Shown here piece by piece: positions 17,468-28,307 of a stretch of DNA of 38,816 nt. Positions within the stretch are counted from its first letter, which is position 1. Each line of letters opens with the position of its first letter. Source of the DNA: Bacteroidales bacterium. Its GTDB lineage: Bacteria > Bacteroidota > Bacteroidia > Bacteroidales > F082. The position numbers and the translations under genes are program-made. The notes under the pieces were generated by a model that was given only the letters and a program-made list of their open reading frames with translations, was not told the origin of the DNA and did not search any database. The stretch is from assembly GCA_029933565.1 (NCBI GenBank), contig JAOZNY010000001.1, positions 4,356 to 43,171 on the forward strand, written 5' to 3'.

Positions 17468-20005
17468 ATGGAAGCAAAATTTTCTAAACGTGTAAAAGAT
17501 GTGCTGTCGTACAGCCGGGAAGAAGCGGTAAGATTGGGAAATAATTATATAGGACTTGAACATTTGTTGCTTGGAATAATAAGGGAAGGCAACGGAATGG
17601 CAGTTCAACTCTTAAAGTTTTTTGGTGTAGAAGTTGAAAAATGCAAAAAGAATATAGAGGATAGTATAAAAAATCCTGCAGGAACAAGTATTACCCAAGA
17701 AAATATTCCGCTTGTAAAACAGGCCGAAAAAGCCCTTAAACTAACTTATTTAGAAGCAAGGGTGTTTAATAGTGATCTTATTGGTACTGAGCATCTTTTG
17801 TTGGCTATATTAAAAGATGAAAATAATATTGCCACCTCCAAACTAAACAGTCTTGGGGTTGATTATAAAGGACTTAAGCAGGAATTGACATCAATTAAAA
17901 AAGAAAAAGAGGACTATCCTGATCTTATTGAACCAAGTGCATCAATACCTGATCCTACTGAAGATGAGCCTGCTGAAGGTGGCGGTATGGGAAGTGGATT
18001 TGGTAGTAAAGCAAAAAAACCTGCTAACCCAAAATCAAAAACCCCTGTATTGGATAATTTTGGACGCGATCTTACGAAATATGCTGAGGAAGGTCGGCTA
18101 GACCCTATTGTTGGCAGGGAAAAAGAACTTGAAAGAATATCACAGATATTAAGTCGTAGGAAAAAGAATAATCCAATTTTAATTGGAGAACCGGGTGTTG
18201 GTAAATCGGCCATTGCTGAGGGCTTGGCATTAAGGATTGTTGAACGTAAAGTGTCGAGGGCTCTTTTTAATAAACGAGTTATAACTCTTGATCTGGCTTC
18301 GTTAGTTGCTGGTACAAAATACCGAGGACAGTTTGAAGAAAGAATGAAAGCAGTTCTAAATGAATTGACTAAGAACCCCGATATTATTTTGTTTATAGAT
18401 GAGATTCATACAATTGTAGGAGCAGGTAATGCATCCGGCTCACTCGATGCCAGCAATATGTTTAAACCTGCTTTGGCACGTGGCGAACTGCAATGCATTG
18501 GTGCTACAACCTTAGATGAATACCGTCAGCATATTGAAAAAGATGGGGCACTGGAAAGAAGATTTCAAAAAGTTCTTATTGAGGCCACCACTGCTGAAGA
18601 AACGGTTGAAATACTAAACAATATTAAGGAAAAGTACGAGGATCATCATTTGGTAAAATATTCACCTGAAGCCATACATGCATGCGTACAATTGACTAAC
18701 CGTTATATTAGTGATCGTCATTTGCCGGATAAGGCTATCGATGCCCTCGACGAAGCTGGGGCACGAGTTCACATTAGCAATATTCATGTACCTTCTGAGG
18801 TAATTAATCTGGAAGGTGCAATTGAAGAATTGAAAACGAAAAAAACTCTTGCCATTAAAAGTCAAAAATTTGAAGAAGCAGCGCAGTTTAGAGATTTGGA
18901 GAGAAGGTATAGTGACGAACTGGAAAATGCCAAGAAAAAGTGGGAGGAAGATGCAAAAATCCATAGAGAAATTGTAGACGAAGAAAATGTTGCAGAAGTT
19001 GTTGCAATGATGACGGGTATCCCACTTACTAATATTGCCCAATCTGAAAGCAATAAACTGATAAATATGGAGAAGGAACTCCAAAAGGAAATTATTGGTC
19101 AGGATAACGCAGTTTTAAAGGTTGTAAAAGCAATTAGAAGAAACAGAGCTGGGCTTAAAGATCCCAAAAAACCAATTGGCTCATTTATTTTTCTTGGAGC
19201 AACAGGTGTTGGAAAAACGTACCTGGCAAAAATGTTGGCTAAATTTCTTTTCGATACCGAGGATGCCCTTATAAGGATTGACATGAGTGAGTATATGGAA
19301 AAGTTTGCAGTATCGCGGCTTGTGGGTGCCCCTCCTGGATATGTTGGTTATGAAGAAGGCGGACAACTTACCGAAAAAGTAAGGCGCAAACCTTATTCAA
19401 TAGTTCTTTTGGATGAGATTGAAAAAGCACATCCCGATGTTTTTCACTTGCTCTTGCAAGTGCTTGACGATGGAGTACTAACTGATAGTTTTGGTCGTAA
19501 AGTAGATTTTAAGAATACAATAATTATTATGACATCTAATATTGGTTCAAGGCAGTTAAAGGACTTTGGACAGGGAGTTGGGTTTACTACTGAAGCAAAA
19601 AAAGCAAGTAAGATTAGTCATACCAAAGGAGTTATCGAAAATGCACTGAAGCGTGCATTTGCTCCAGAGTTTCTGAACAGGATAGATGATGTTGTAATTT
19701 TTGAATCTCTTGACAGGGATGCAATCCATAAAATTATTGATATCGAATTAAAGTATCTTGTTAACCGTGTTGCTGAATTGGGCTACAAAATAAAAGTTAG
19801 TACAAAAGCAAAAGATTATCTTATCGACAATGGTTGGGATGAGCAGTTTGGTGCCAGACCATTAAAACGTGCCATACAAAAGCATATAGAAGATTCTCTT
19901 GCAGAGGAAATTATTAAATCCTCTATCAAAGATGGTGATTCCATAAATATTGGACACGACTCAAAGAAAGATAAGATTACGATAAAAATAATTAAGAAGA
20001 AATAA
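17468..20005 (+). CDS. clpC: ATP-dependent Clp protease ATP-binding subunit ClpC
   Basis: Clp_N repeats, Walker [14 protein letters not shown] and [15 protein letters not shown]-like segment, 845 aa. Confidence 0.95.
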   Translation: MEAKFSKRVKDVLSYSREEAVRLGNNYIGLEHLLLGIIREGNGMAVQLLKFFGVEVEKCKKNIEDSIKNPAGTSITQENIPLVKQAEKALKLTYLEARVFNSDLIGTEHLLLAILKDENNIATSKLNSLGVDYKGLKQELTSIKKEKEDYPDLIEPSASIPDPTEDEPAEGGGMGSGFGSKAKKPANPKSKTPVLDNFGRDLTKYAEEGRLDPIVGREKELERISQILSRRKKNNPILIGEPGVGKSAIAEGLALRIVERKVSRALFNKRVITLDLASLVAGTKYRGQFEERMKAVLNELTKNPDIILFIDEIHTIVGAGNASGSLDASNMFKPALARGELQCIGATTLDEYRQHIEKDGALERRFQKVLIEATTAEETVEILNNIKEKYEDHHLVKYSPEAIHACVQLTNRYISDRHLPDKAIDALDEAGARVHISNIHVPSEVINLEGAIEELKTKKTLAIKSQKFEEAAQFRDLERRYSDELENAKKKWEEDAKIHREIVDEENVAEVVAMMTGIPLTNIAQSESNKLINMEKELQKEIIGQDNAVLKVVKAIRRNRAGLKDPKKPIGSFIFLGATGVGKTYLAKMLAKFLFDTEDALIRIDMSEYMEKFAVSRLVGAPPGYVGYEEGGQLTEKVRRKPYSIVLLDEIEKAHPDVFHLLLQVLDDGVLTDSFGRKVDFKNTIIIMTSNIGSRQLKDFGQGVGFTTEAKKASKISHTKGVIENALKRAFAPEFLNRIDDVVIFESLDRDAIHKIIDIELKYLVNRVAELGYKIKVSTKAKDYLIDNGWDEQFGARPLKRAIQKHIEDSLAEEIIKSSIKDGDSINIGHDSKKDKITIKIIKKK

Positions 20006-20014
20006 GTTTAAGTG

Positions 20015-20061
20015 AAATAAAAAAAGGCTGTTCAAAATCTATTGGCAGCCTTTTTTTATTT
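20015..20061 (+). terminator. Intrinsic terminator after clpC
   Basis: AAATAAAAAAAGGCTG-ttcaaaatctattgg-CAGCCTTTTTTTATTT. Confidence 0.9.
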
Positions 20062-20086
20062 GATTTTTTTTGCAAAGCATTAATTT

Positions 20087-20094
20087 TATCTTTG
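20087..20094 (+). promoter_or_regulatory. Candidate -7 element TATCTTTG
   Basis: Matches TAnnTTTG, 26 nt upstream of the acyl-CoA dehydrogenase ATG. Confidence 0.5.
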
Positions 20095-20120
20095 CCAAGA
20101 TTTTTTAAAAGATAATTGTT

Positions 20121-21908
20121 ATGGATATGAAACCGGTAATTAGAGGAGGAGAATTCCTTTTAAAAGAAGTAGATATTAAGGATGTATTTATTCCTGAAGA
20201 GTTTGATGAAGAGCAAAATATGATTGCTGAAACTTGTTCTGATTTTATTGAAACAGAGATAGTACCACACTTTCAGGCTCTCGATAATCATGAAGAAGGG
20301 CTAATGCCATCTCTTCTAAAAAAAGCAGGCGAATTAGGTTTGTTAGGTGTTTCAATACCAGAAGAATATGCTGGATTTGGTCAATCCTTTTTAACTAATA
20401 TGAGGGCAAATGAAGCTATGGGTTCTGCCTATTCATTCTCAGTTGCCTTTATGGCACACACCGGAATTGGTACCTTGCCCCTGGCCTACTATGGCACAGA
20501 TAAGCAAAAAGATAAATATCTGACAGATTTGGCAACAGGCAATAAACTGGCAGCATATTGTTTAACTGAGCCAAACGCAGGATCTGATGCAAATGCAGGT
20601 ACTTCAAAAGCAGTTTTAACTGAAGATGGAAAACATTACATATTAAATGGACAGAAAATGTGGATTACAAATGGTGGGTTTGCCGACCTGCTAACCGTAT
20701 TCGCAAAAATTGATAACGATAGAGTATTGAGTGCCTTTCTTGTTGACGCTGACTCAGAGGGTATTACAATGAATCCTGAAGAACATAAAATGGGTATTAA
20801 AGGGTCGTCAACCCGCCAAATATTCTTTAATGATGTAAAAGTTCCTGTAGAAAACCTACTTGGAAGAAGAGGAACGGGTTTCCGTATTGCATTGAATATT
20901 TTGCATATAGGACGTATTAAATTGGGCGCAACAGTAATTGGTAGCATGCGAAGAGCAATTAATCATTCTGTTACTTATGCAAACGAACGTAAACAATTTG
21001 GTTCTTTCCTTTCTGAGTTTGGTGCAATAAAACACAAAATGGGTGAGCAAATTATTAAAATGTTTGCTACCGAATCGGCAGTTTATCGCGCAAGCAAAGA
21101 CATGGAAGACACCATAAACCAGATGATGACTGATGGGAAAACCTATGGGGAAGCAAATATTGAGGGTGTTGCCGAATTTGAACCTGAATGTGCATTACTC
21201 AAAGTATATGGCTCTGAATCATTAGATTACATTGTTGATGAAATGGTACAAATTTTTGGTGGAATGGGATTTTCTTCTGAAGCACCTGCCGATCGCTCCT
21301 ACCGGGATTCGCGAATAAACAGAATCTTTGAGGGTACAAATGAAATTAACAGACTTATTACTGTAGACTCTACTTTAAAGAAGGGTTTAAAACATAAAAT
21401 AGATTTATTTGAAGCCGCTCAGGAAGTGCTGGATAGTATTGATGACATGGAGATGGTAGATATCAATTCAGGGGACGATTATTACCAAATTAAATATGCT
21501 TACGTAAAGAATCTGAAAAAAGCGGTACTTATGCTTTTACCGGTTGTTCAGAATACTTTTAAACGTAAACTAATGTTTGAGGAGGAGATTTTAATGAATA
21601 TTTCTGATATGATTATGAATATTTATATCCTCGAATCAACATTATTAAGGGTAAATAAACTTGAGAAGAACGCACTTAAAACCAACATAAGTTACTATAA
21701 AGATATACTTGATGTTTTAACTCAGGATACTGCAGGAAGTGTTTATAAATCAGGATTTGATACTATAGGCTCATTTGCTGAAGGCAAACAGAAAGTGATA
21801 CTTTGTAATGCAATGGGAATACTTACTAAAGCACAATCAATAAATGTTAAGGAGGCAAGAAGAAGAATTGCTGATAAACTTATTGATGACGGACTTTATA
21901 AGTTCTAG
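20121..21908 (+). CDS. Acyl-CoA dehydrogenase (595 aa, VLCAD-like)
   Basis: AAYCLTEPNAGSDANAGTSKA, MWITNGGFADLLTVFAK, FGGMGFSSEAPADRSYRDSRINRIFEGTNEINRLI. Confidence 0.94.
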   Translation: MDMKPVIRGGEFLLKEVDIKDVFIPEEFDEEQNMIAETCSDFIETEIVPHFQALDNHEEGLMPSLLKKAGELGLLGVSIPEEYAGFGQSFLTNMRANEAMGSAYSFSVAFMAHTGIGTLPLAYYGTDKQKDKYLTDLATGNKLAAYCLTEPNAGSDANAGTSKAVLTEDGKHYILNGQKMWITNGGFADLLTVFAKIDNDRVLSAFLVDADSEGITMNPEEHKMGIKGSSTRQIFFNDVKVPVENLLGRRGTGFRIALNILHIGRIKLGATVIGSMRRAINHSVTYANERKQFGSFLSEFGAIKHKMGEQIIKMFATESAVYRASKDMEDTINQMMTDGKTYGEANIEGVAEFEPECALLKVYGSESLDYIVDEMVQIFGGMGFSSEAPADRSYRDSRINRIFEGTNEINRLITVDSTLKKGLKHKIDLFEAAQEVLDSIDDMEMVDINSGDDYYQIKYAYVKNLKKAVLMLLPVVQNTFKRKLMFEEEILMNISDMIMNIYILESTLLRVNKLEKNALKTNISYYKDILDVLTQDTAGSVYKSGFDTIGSFAEGKQKVILCNAMGILTKAQSINVKEARRRIADKLIDDGLYKF

Positions 21909-21937
21909 TTGAACTGAAATTTATTGTTTGGAATTGT

Positions 21938-21965
21938 GAAAGGGCTTAATTTATTAGACCCTTTC
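21938..21965. terminator. Bidirectional terminator overlapping the nusB 3' end
   Basis: GAAAGGG-cttaatttattaga-CCCTTTC; the nusB stop lies inside the hairpin. Confidence 0.65.
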
Positions 21966-22905
21966 CTAGTTTCTTGACTCTTCCATTTTCTTTTAACTCC
22001 TGGATTAGTTTATCCAGAATACCGTTAATAAAGGTTCTGCTTTTGGTCACGCTAAAGTATTTTGTTAATTCAATATATTCATTTAGTGTAACCTTTACAG
22101 GCACTTCATCCATATACTCAAACTCGGTAATGGCCATTTTTATTAAAATAAGATCAAGGAGTGGAATGCGATCATATTCCCAGTTTTTTGTTTTGGGTTT
22201 TATTAAATTGTCGTTTTCTTCGTTGTTTAAAATAACCTTACGGAAGAGTTTTTTCACAAACTCCAAATCAGAGTTTATAGGGTCGTTTTCAGTTTTCAGT
22301 AATGGTGGCATTTTAGTGTTCTCATTACTTTTTTTGTTAATAGAATCGACATATTTTATTAATAAAATATTTACTAAATCGTAACCATCAACAAAATAAA
22401 CACTTTTCTCAGAATATATAGATTGAAGCAAATCAAAAGGAGCCAGTAGCCTGTCAATTATTTTAATAATCAACTTCTTGTCTTCGTCAAGATTTGAAAC
22501 CTCATTTTCCATATAATTTTTATAGAAACCTGATTCCTGAAGGTTCATGTAGAATTTCCTTACAATCTCCTGTTCATCAGCCCAATTAACTTTATAGAGT
22601 TCTTCTTTTTTAAGGAAGTCAATATTGGTTTCTAAATGCTTAAAAAACCTATTATTTATAAACTTAAGATTTGGGTTTAAATCTTCTTCGGTTGGATAGA
22701 ATTTTTTTTTGCTTTCTTCTATACGGTTTTCTGCAAATCGCTTGACCTCGTATAAAAAGGAAATTTGGTAAATAAAAAGTTCATATAATTTGTTAATGCT
22801 CGAAAGGAGTTGTTTTTCACCTGAAATTAAATCTTCCTGTCCTCCTGAAAAATAAGCGTAAAGCGATTGAAGAGCCTTAATCCTTAAATGCCTGCGGTAT
22901 AACAT
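21946..22905 (-). CDS. nusB: Transcription antitermination factor NusB (long form)
   Basis: MLYRRHLRIKALQSLYAYF...; C-terminal NusB core IPLLDLILIKMAITEFEYMDEVPVKVTLNEYIELTKYFSVTKSRTFINGILDKL. Confidence 0.93.
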   Translation of the reverse strand: MLYRRHLRIKALQSLYAYFSGGQEDLISGEKQLLSSINKLYELFIYQISFLYEVKRFAENRIEESKKKFYPTEEDLNPNLKFINNRFFKHLETNIDFLKKEELYKVNWADEQEIVRKFYMNLQESGFYKNYMENEVSNLDEDKKLIIKIIDRLLAPFDLLQSIYSEKSVYFVDGYDLVNILLIKYVDSINKKSNENTKMPPLLKTENDPINSDLEFVKKLFRKVILNNEENDNLIKPKTKNWEYDRIPLLDLILIKMAITEFEYMDEVPVKVTLNEYIELTKYFSVTKSRTFINGILDKLIQELKENGRVKKLGKGLIN

Positions 22906-22982
22906 AGGGATAATTATTTTTATGAACTTTATTTTAAATTAGGTTGCAAAAATATGTAAAAAACAGATTTAAAAAACGTGCT

Positions 22983-24944
22983 TTATTTACCTAAATCACG
23001 AAAAGCATAAAATACAATGTTCAGATCCTTTAGAATATTGTAATCACGGGCATAAAGTAGGTTAAGATCGTCAATAATTTTTTGGTTGTTTGTTGTCGAT
23101 TTCATCCCATCAAGTGGGCTTAAAACAGAAGGTTTTACCTTTGGTAATTGAGTTGTGGAATTCTCTGGTAAATAATATCCTACCCATGATTTCTTTCCAA
23201 TTAAAACCTGAAAAATATTTCTTACAAAGCCCAAAGGTTTTTTTTGAAATACCATAAGTAAAGGCATGAGCGGGATAAGCAAAGCACTAAAAAAGAAATC
23301 AAACACCCTTTTGTTGCGCCTGTTTGGCGTGGTTCCTATTGCATTAATTCCAATGGTATAAAGGTCGCCACGTGTATGAATTGAATTTGAACCAATTATT
23401 GAAAGTCCATCTTCAGGGGCTATTTTAAAATCGATATTTTCGTTTTGCCATTCGGCCATTTTATCTATAATAGTATGATGTTTTATATCTGCTGAGCAGA
23501 AAATAATTTCATCAATCTTATAAATATTAATAATGTCTTTTACCTGAGAGATATTGCCAATGTAGTTTTCGTCATTTGCTTTAATATCGTCGGGATACAC
23601 AAGTCCAAGAAACTCTGGTTTCAAAAAAGACTCTTCAAGAAGTTTTGTTACCCTTGCAGCCTCATTCTTTTCACCAATTATTATAAAACGTTTTTTTTCC
23701 TTCTCCCCCATCTGTACCCATGGTACATTCAATTTGTAAAGCAGCAACCTGATTAGAGGCAACGCAGCCGTTCCCCATACGGAGCCTAAAAGTATCAAGG
23801 CACGCGAAAATCTAAGTGATTCGGGAAGAAGGGCATACAAAACAAGTATTACTATGCTTCCGGCCAAAAGCCCTGTAATTGAATTCCTTATCTTAACGGG
23901 TCGGTCGTAGCCGCCAGCAAAATAAACCGAGAGTAGCCAAATAAGCACATAGGTTGGAAGTACTGCAGTAACTAAAAACAAGGGGTAATTCCCACCTTCG
24001 GAATAGATAAAACTCCTTCCCCAAAGTGTTTTAATTAGAAAAACACCACCATAAAGAACTATCCCATCAATAAATGGAAGGCTTAGTCTGTTAAATATTC
24101 TTGATAAAATTGCAATAAAAGCCCTAAAATAAACAGCAACTTTTATAAGACTTGCAAATGCACTGGCATTTTTTTGTGTGAAATGTTTTTTTGCAAAAAT
24201 TACCATGGCATTGTAAAATACCAATACGTAATTCACACTACTCTTTTTGGTGCTTTCTCCTTTGTAGTGGATTATTCTGGTTTTCGGAAAATAATAGTTG
24301 TTGTAGCCTGCCTTTATTACCCTGTAAGATAAATCAATGTCTTCACCATACATAAAAAAGTCTTCGTCGAGTAAGCCAATTTTATCCAAAACACTTTTCC
24401 GCAACAGCATAAAAGCACCTGCCAAAATTTCTACTTTATGGGTTTCATTTTCATCGAGAAAGCCCAAATGGTATTTTGAAAAGCGTTTTGATCTTGGAAA
24501 AAGCGATGAAATGCCCGACATTTTATAAAAAGCAGTTGTGGGTGTTGGAAGTCCCCTTTTTGATTCAGGCAGAAACTTACCTGAGCCATCGACCATTTTT
24601 ACTCCAAGTGCACCCGCATCGGCATGCGCATCCATAAACTCAACTATCTTAATAAAGGTGTCGTCTTCAACCACGGTGTCGGGGTTGAGCAGCAAAACAT
24701 ATTCTCCCTTTGAAATTTTTATACCCTGGTTATTAGCACTCGAAAATCCTTTGTTGTCCTTGTTTTCAATGAGAGTAACTTCAGGGAACTTCTTTTTGAC
24801 CATTGGGCATGAGCCATCCACAGAGTCGTTGTCAACAACAATAACTTCCGCTTCAACACCATTCACGGCTTTACGCACCGATAAAAGGCATTGTTCGAGA
24901 AAATATTCAACATTATAGTTGACAATGATTATGCTTAACTTCAC
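22983..24944 (-). CDS. Glycosyltransferase family 2 fused to a membrane, polyprenyl-glycosylphosphotransferase-like C-terminal half
   Basis: N-terminus MKLSIIIVNYNVEYFLEQCLLSV...VIVVDNDSVDGS...LLLNPDT (GT2). The C-terminal half has several TM segments, a nucleotide-binding-like segment (KKRFIIIGEKNEAARV) and a shortened NKRVFDFFFSALLIPLMPL...FQVLIGKKSWVGY. Confidence 0.85.
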   Translation of the reverse strand: MKLSIIIVNYNVEYFLEQCLLSVRKAVNGVEAEVIVVDNDSVDGSCPMVKKKFPEVTLIENKDNKGFSSANNQGIKISKGEYVLLLNPDTVVEDDTFIKIVEFMDAHADAGALGVKMVDGSGKFLPESKRGLPTPTTAFYKMSGISSLFPRSKRFSKYHLGFLDENETHKVEILAGAFMLLRKSVLDKIGLLDEDFFMYGEDIDLSYRVIKAGYNNYYFPKTRIIHYKGESTKKSSVNYVLVFYNAMVIFAKKHFTQKNASAFASLIKVAVYFRAFIAILSRIFNRLSLPFIDGIVLYGGVFLIKTLWGRSFIYSEGGNYPLFLVTAVLPTYVLIWLLSVYFAGGYDRPVKIRNSITGLLAGSIVILVLYALLPESLRFSRALILLGSVWGTAALPLIRLLLYKLNVPWVQMGEKEKKRFIIIGEKNEAARVTKLLEESFLKPEFLGLVYPDDIKANDENYIGNISQVKDIINIYKIDEIIFCSADIKHHTIIDKMAEWQNENIDFKIAPEDGLSIIGSNSIHTRGDLYTIGINAIGTTPNRRNKRVFDFFFSALLIPLMPLLMVFQKKPLGFVRNIFQVLIGKKSWVGYYLPENSTTQLPKVKPSVLSPLDGMKSTTNNQKIIDDLNLLYARDYNILKDLNIVFYAFRDLGK

Positions 24945-25107
24945 GCTTCAAAAATAAAAAATATCATCCTCTGACTTTCAGATTGGGCAATTATTATTTT
25001 GAAACGTGTATTTTGTCTATTTATTGGGTTTTTAAAATGATTAAAAGAGTGACACATCCTCTCTGATCCATTCCATTGTTCCAACTTAAAGGCAACAACA
25101 ATAATTA

Positions 25108-25115
25108 TATCTTTG
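25108..25115 (+). promoter_or_regulatory. Candidate -7 element TATCTTTG
   Basis: Matches TAnnTTTG, 13 nt before the flippase ATG. Confidence 0.5.
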
Positions 25116-25128
25116 CGTTTTTAGCAAA

Positions 25129-26433
25129 ATGGTAAACAAAATACTAGGCACAACCGGAACCAGAATACTAAATGCAGTATTCAATTTAGTTATTTTGGTA
25201 CTTATTGGCAGGCTTATCGGTAGCGAAGGACTTGGTATTATTGGTCTTGTGCTGGTGGCCATAACAATTATTCAAATTTTTATCGACCTTTTGGGAGGCG
25301 GTGGATTAATCTATTTTGCTTCGCGATTAAACCAAACAGCACTGCTACTTATCTCTTATTCTTGGATTATTATTGTACTTCTCCTGTTTTCATTAGTATT
25401 TCTTCTGCTGGCTAATTTATTCCTTGATTTTTATCTCACTGTAATTCCTAATAATCTGGAAACAACTATTTTACTACTTGCTTTTCTGAACGCATTAATG
25501 CAAACTCATTACAATCTTTTAATTGGGAAAGGAAAAATAAAGCAGTACAATATTGTTTTTACCATTCAGATTAGCGTATTGCTGTTTGCATTTTTATATT
25601 TTCTTTATGGTGAGGGAAAACACGAATTTAGTTCGTATTTAAACTCTTTAATGCTTTCTTATGGCATGGGTGCTTTATTAAGTTTTGCAGTTTTGATAAG
25701 GTATTTGAGAGCAACTCGTATAGAAAATGTAAAAGGAATTATCAGACAAATACTTGAGTTTGGTTTTATCAGTCAATTGGCAAATGGATTTCACATTTTA
25801 AACAAAAGGCTGAGTTTTTATTTTGTAAGTTCATTTTCAGGTTTGTCCTCACTTGGGGTTTACAATGCTGGTATTCAACTAACAGAAGGTTTAAGATTAA
25901 TCGGACAGAGTATTTCGCTGGTTCAGTTCAGTGAAATAGCAAATTCAAACGATAAAGATTTTGCAGTTTCAATAACTATTAAACTAATGAAACTTTCGGT
26001 TTTGTTAACAATACTTGGACTGGCAGTATTGCTGCTTATTCCCCAAAGTATTTACGAAATGCTGTTTACTATTGAGTTTTCGCAGTTGAAACTTATAATT
26101 TTTGCATTAAGCCCAGGTGTAATTGCCTTGTCGGCTAACACTATTTTTAGTCATTATTTTTCAGGCTTGGGAAATCCAAAAGTTAGTTTGTGGGCAAATA
26201 TTGTGGGCTTTGTTGCAACAGTAGTATTGGCAATTATTTTAATCCCTTTAATCGGGATTGTTGGCGCAGCCTTAACAACATCAATAAGTTATACAATAAC
26301 AGTAGTTTATCAATATTTTATTTTCAAAAAACAAACTGCAACAAAGTTTAATCAGTGGATGCTTACAGCAAAGGATTTAAGAGACTTTGTGAAAATTATT
26401 AAAGTATTAACAAAAACCAAAAACATTGACTAA
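25129..26433 (+). CDS. Oligosaccharide flippase / polysaccharide biosynthesis (Wzx-type) protein
   Basis: GTTGTRILNAVFNLVILVLIGRLIGSEGLGIIGLVLVAITI N-terminus and about 12 TM segments. Confidence 0.85.
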   Translation: MVNKILGTTGTRILNAVFNLVILVLIGRLIGSEGLGIIGLVLVAITIIQIFIDLLGGGGLIYFASRLNQTALLLISYSWIIIVLLLFSLVFLLLANLFLDFYLTVIPNNLETTILLLAFLNALMQTHYNLLIGKGKIKQYNIVFTIQISVLLFAFLYFLYGEGKHEFSSYLNSLMLSYGMGALLSFAVLIRYLRATRIENVKGIIRQILEFGFISQLANGFHILNKRLSFYFVSSFSGLSSLGVYNAGIQLTEGLRLIGQSISLVQFSEIANSNDKDFAVSITIKLMKLSVLLTILGLAVLLLIPQSIYEMLFTIEFSQLKLIIFALSPGVIALSANTIFSHYFSGLGNPKVSLWANIVGFVATVVLAIILIPLIGIVGAALTTSISYTITVVYQYFIFKKQTATKFNQWMLTAKDLRDFVKIIKVLTKTKNID

Positions 26434-27364
26434 AAATACCAAAGGCATTATTCTGGCAGTTGCTTCGGCATTGGCTGTAAGCAATGTTTTCATATTTAGT
26501 AAAGCTGCTCTAAAGGAGGTTCATCTTGCGCAATTTGGTGTTTATTGGTTTGGACTTGGCATAATTTGGAATCTGATTTTTATTTTTGCACTGAAAAAGC
26601 ATAAAAAAATTGCTCTCCTCAATAAGAGCTCATTTAAGGCACTGGGCCTAATTGCCGTTTTGGAGATGTTCGCCACTATATTTTTCTTCCTTGCAATTAA
26701 TACTGTTGATAATCCAACCATAGTTTCTTTTCTAGCAAATATTAATCCCTTCATAATTACTGTTTTGGGTTTCTTTTTGCTAAAAGAGCGGTTTAATTTA
26801 ACTGAAGGTTTTGGAATGGCAATAACCCTTATTGGAGCATTTATTATTTCCTTTAAGGGAAGTGTATTGGGAGAACTATTTATTAATGGTACTCAGTATG
26901 TAGTCTTGTCGGGTATTATTTATGCTTTCTCCAATATAGTAGCTAAAAAGAATATTAAAAAACTCGATGCGTCGTTTCTGGCAATGTCACGTTTATTATT
27001 ACTGTTTATTGCTTCTTTTGGAAGCATGCTTTACTTTAACCTAAGTTTCGAACTTCCAAAATCAGCCATGATAAATATATCCATTGGCTCGGTGCTAGGA
27101 CCATTTTTTACTGCAACTCTGGGTTATCTGGCATTAAAATATATTGAAATCTCAAAAGCCTCAATGATTAGCAGTGTTAGAAGTTTGTTTGTTCTTATTG
27201 GTTCCTTTTTGTTTTTCGGAAATATTCCGGGTAGCATACAGTTAATTGGTGGTACGTTTACTATTTTAGGAGTTATATTAATATCAATGGGAAAGATTAG
27301 GCTGAAAAGGAATGCGGCTGTTAAGAGACAGGAAACAGGAGCGAAGAATCAGGATATAAGATAA
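26426..27364 (+). CDS. EamA/DMT family transporter
   Basis: Two EamA-like repeats, about 10 TM; FFFLAINTVDNPTIVSFLANINPFIITVLGFFLLKERFNLTEGFGMAITLIGAFIIS. Overlaps the preceding gene by 8 nt. Confidence 0.88.
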   Translation: MTKNTKGIILAVASALAVSNVFIFSKAALKEVHLAQFGVYWFGLGIIWNLIFIFALKKHKKIALLNKSSFKALGLIAVLEMFATIFFFLAINTVDNPTIVSFLANINPFIITVLGFFLLKERFNLTEGFGMAITLIGAFIISFKGSVLGELFINGTQYVVLSGIIYAFSNIVAKKNIKKLDASFLAMSRLLLLFIASFGSMLYFNLSFELPKSAMINISIGSVLGPFFTATLGYLALKYIEISKASMISSVRSLFVLIGSFLFFGNIPGSIQLIGGTFTILGVILISMGKIRLKRNAAVKRQETGAKNQDIR

Positions 27365-27366
27365 TG
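27325..27366 (+). repeat. Phase-locked heptamer array GAGACAG-GAAACAG-GAGCGAA-GAATCAG-GATATAA-GATAATG, containing the EamA stop
   Basis: Six consecutive 7-nt units starting GA; encodes the hydrophilic C-terminal tail RQETGAKNQDI. Confidence 0.65.
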
Positions 27367-27403
27367 CATACCTCTTATTGAAAAAGAAAAGGATAAATAG
27401 CAA

Positions 27404-28039
27404 ATGAATACTACATCAAAATTTCTCAGAAAATTATTTCCAAGTATTGAACTTGTTGAAAGACTTGAGCAGGAAACTTCCTTAATGGAGATTCCTGAAA
27501 ACGAGAGTATTCTGGAAATTGACGATTACATTAAAATAATTCCTTTGGTTGTTGAAGGCAGAATAAAGGTAATGCGAAATGATGAATCGGGAAAGGAGAT
27601 ACTGCTTTATTATATAAATCCGGGGGAGAGTTGTGCTCTTTCGATTGCTGCCGGACTTAACAATAAAAAAAGTGTGGCATTCGCTGTTACCGACAGTAAA
27701 ACCAAATTACTGGCAATTCCAATCGATAAATTGGAAAGCATGATAAAAACTTTTCCATATCTAAATAAATTTGTTCTTGAACTATTTCACCAAAGGTTCA
27801 ACGAACTAATCGATTTCATCGATGCCATAAGTTTTAAGAATATCGATGCCAGGCTGATCGAGTATCTTCAAAAAAAATCTGATAATACTAATAATATGTT
27901 TGTGAATATTACCCACAGAGAGATTGCCGAAGATTTGGGTACGGCCCGCGAGGTGGTTTCTCGACTTTTAAAACAACTGGAAAAGCAAGGTAAAATTAAA
28001 AACTACCGAGGAAAGATTGAAATTATTAGTCTTATGTAA
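27404..28039 (+). CDS. Crp/Fnr family transcriptional regulator
   Basis: cNMP-binding-like fold with a GESCALSIAAGLNNKKSVAFAVTDS segment; HTH THREIAEDLGTAREVVSRLLKQLEKQGKI. Confidence 0.93.
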   Translation: MNTTSKFLRKLFPSIELVERLEQETSLMEIPENESILEIDDYIKIIPLVVEGRIKVMRNDESGKEILLYYINPGESCALSIAAGLNNKKSVAFAVTDSKTKLLAIPIDKLESMIKTFPYLNKFVLELFHQRFNELIDFIDAISFKNIDARLIEYLQKKSDNTNNMFVNITHREIAEDLGTAREVVSRLLKQLEKQGKIKNYRGKIEIISLM

Positions 28040-28103
28040 CTTTAGTCACCAACTTAATCTTAAACACGAACTAATTTTGCTGCATAATTTAAAAAAATAG
28101 ATC

Positions 28104-28289
28104 ATGAAGAAAAATGTAGGTTCAATCGACAAAATTATTAGAGTTATTCTAGCCATTATTATTGGTGCCCTTGGATATTATTATCAAACATGGTGGGGAT
28201 TAGTAGCAATAGTTCCTTTAGCAACGGCATTTATGAATTTTTGCCCCCTCTACCCTATTTTTGGTATTAGTTCTTGTGGCAAGAAGTAA
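28104..28289 (+). CDS. DUF2892 (YgaP-like TM) inner-membrane protein
   Basis: MKKNVGSIDKIIRVILAIIIGALGYYYQTWWGLVAIVPLATAFMNFCPLYPIFGISSC. Confidence 0.9.
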   Translation: MKKNVGSIDKIIRVILAIIIGALGYYYQTWWGLVAIVPLATAFMNFCPLYPIFGISSCGKK

Positions 28290-28307
28290 TTAAATACTAC
28301 TTAAAGT

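Noticed and set aside
17484-21050. Minus-strand ORFs opposite clpC and the acyl-CoA dehydrogenase
   Set aside because: Shadow ORFs on strongly coding plus-strand genes; no recognisable domains.
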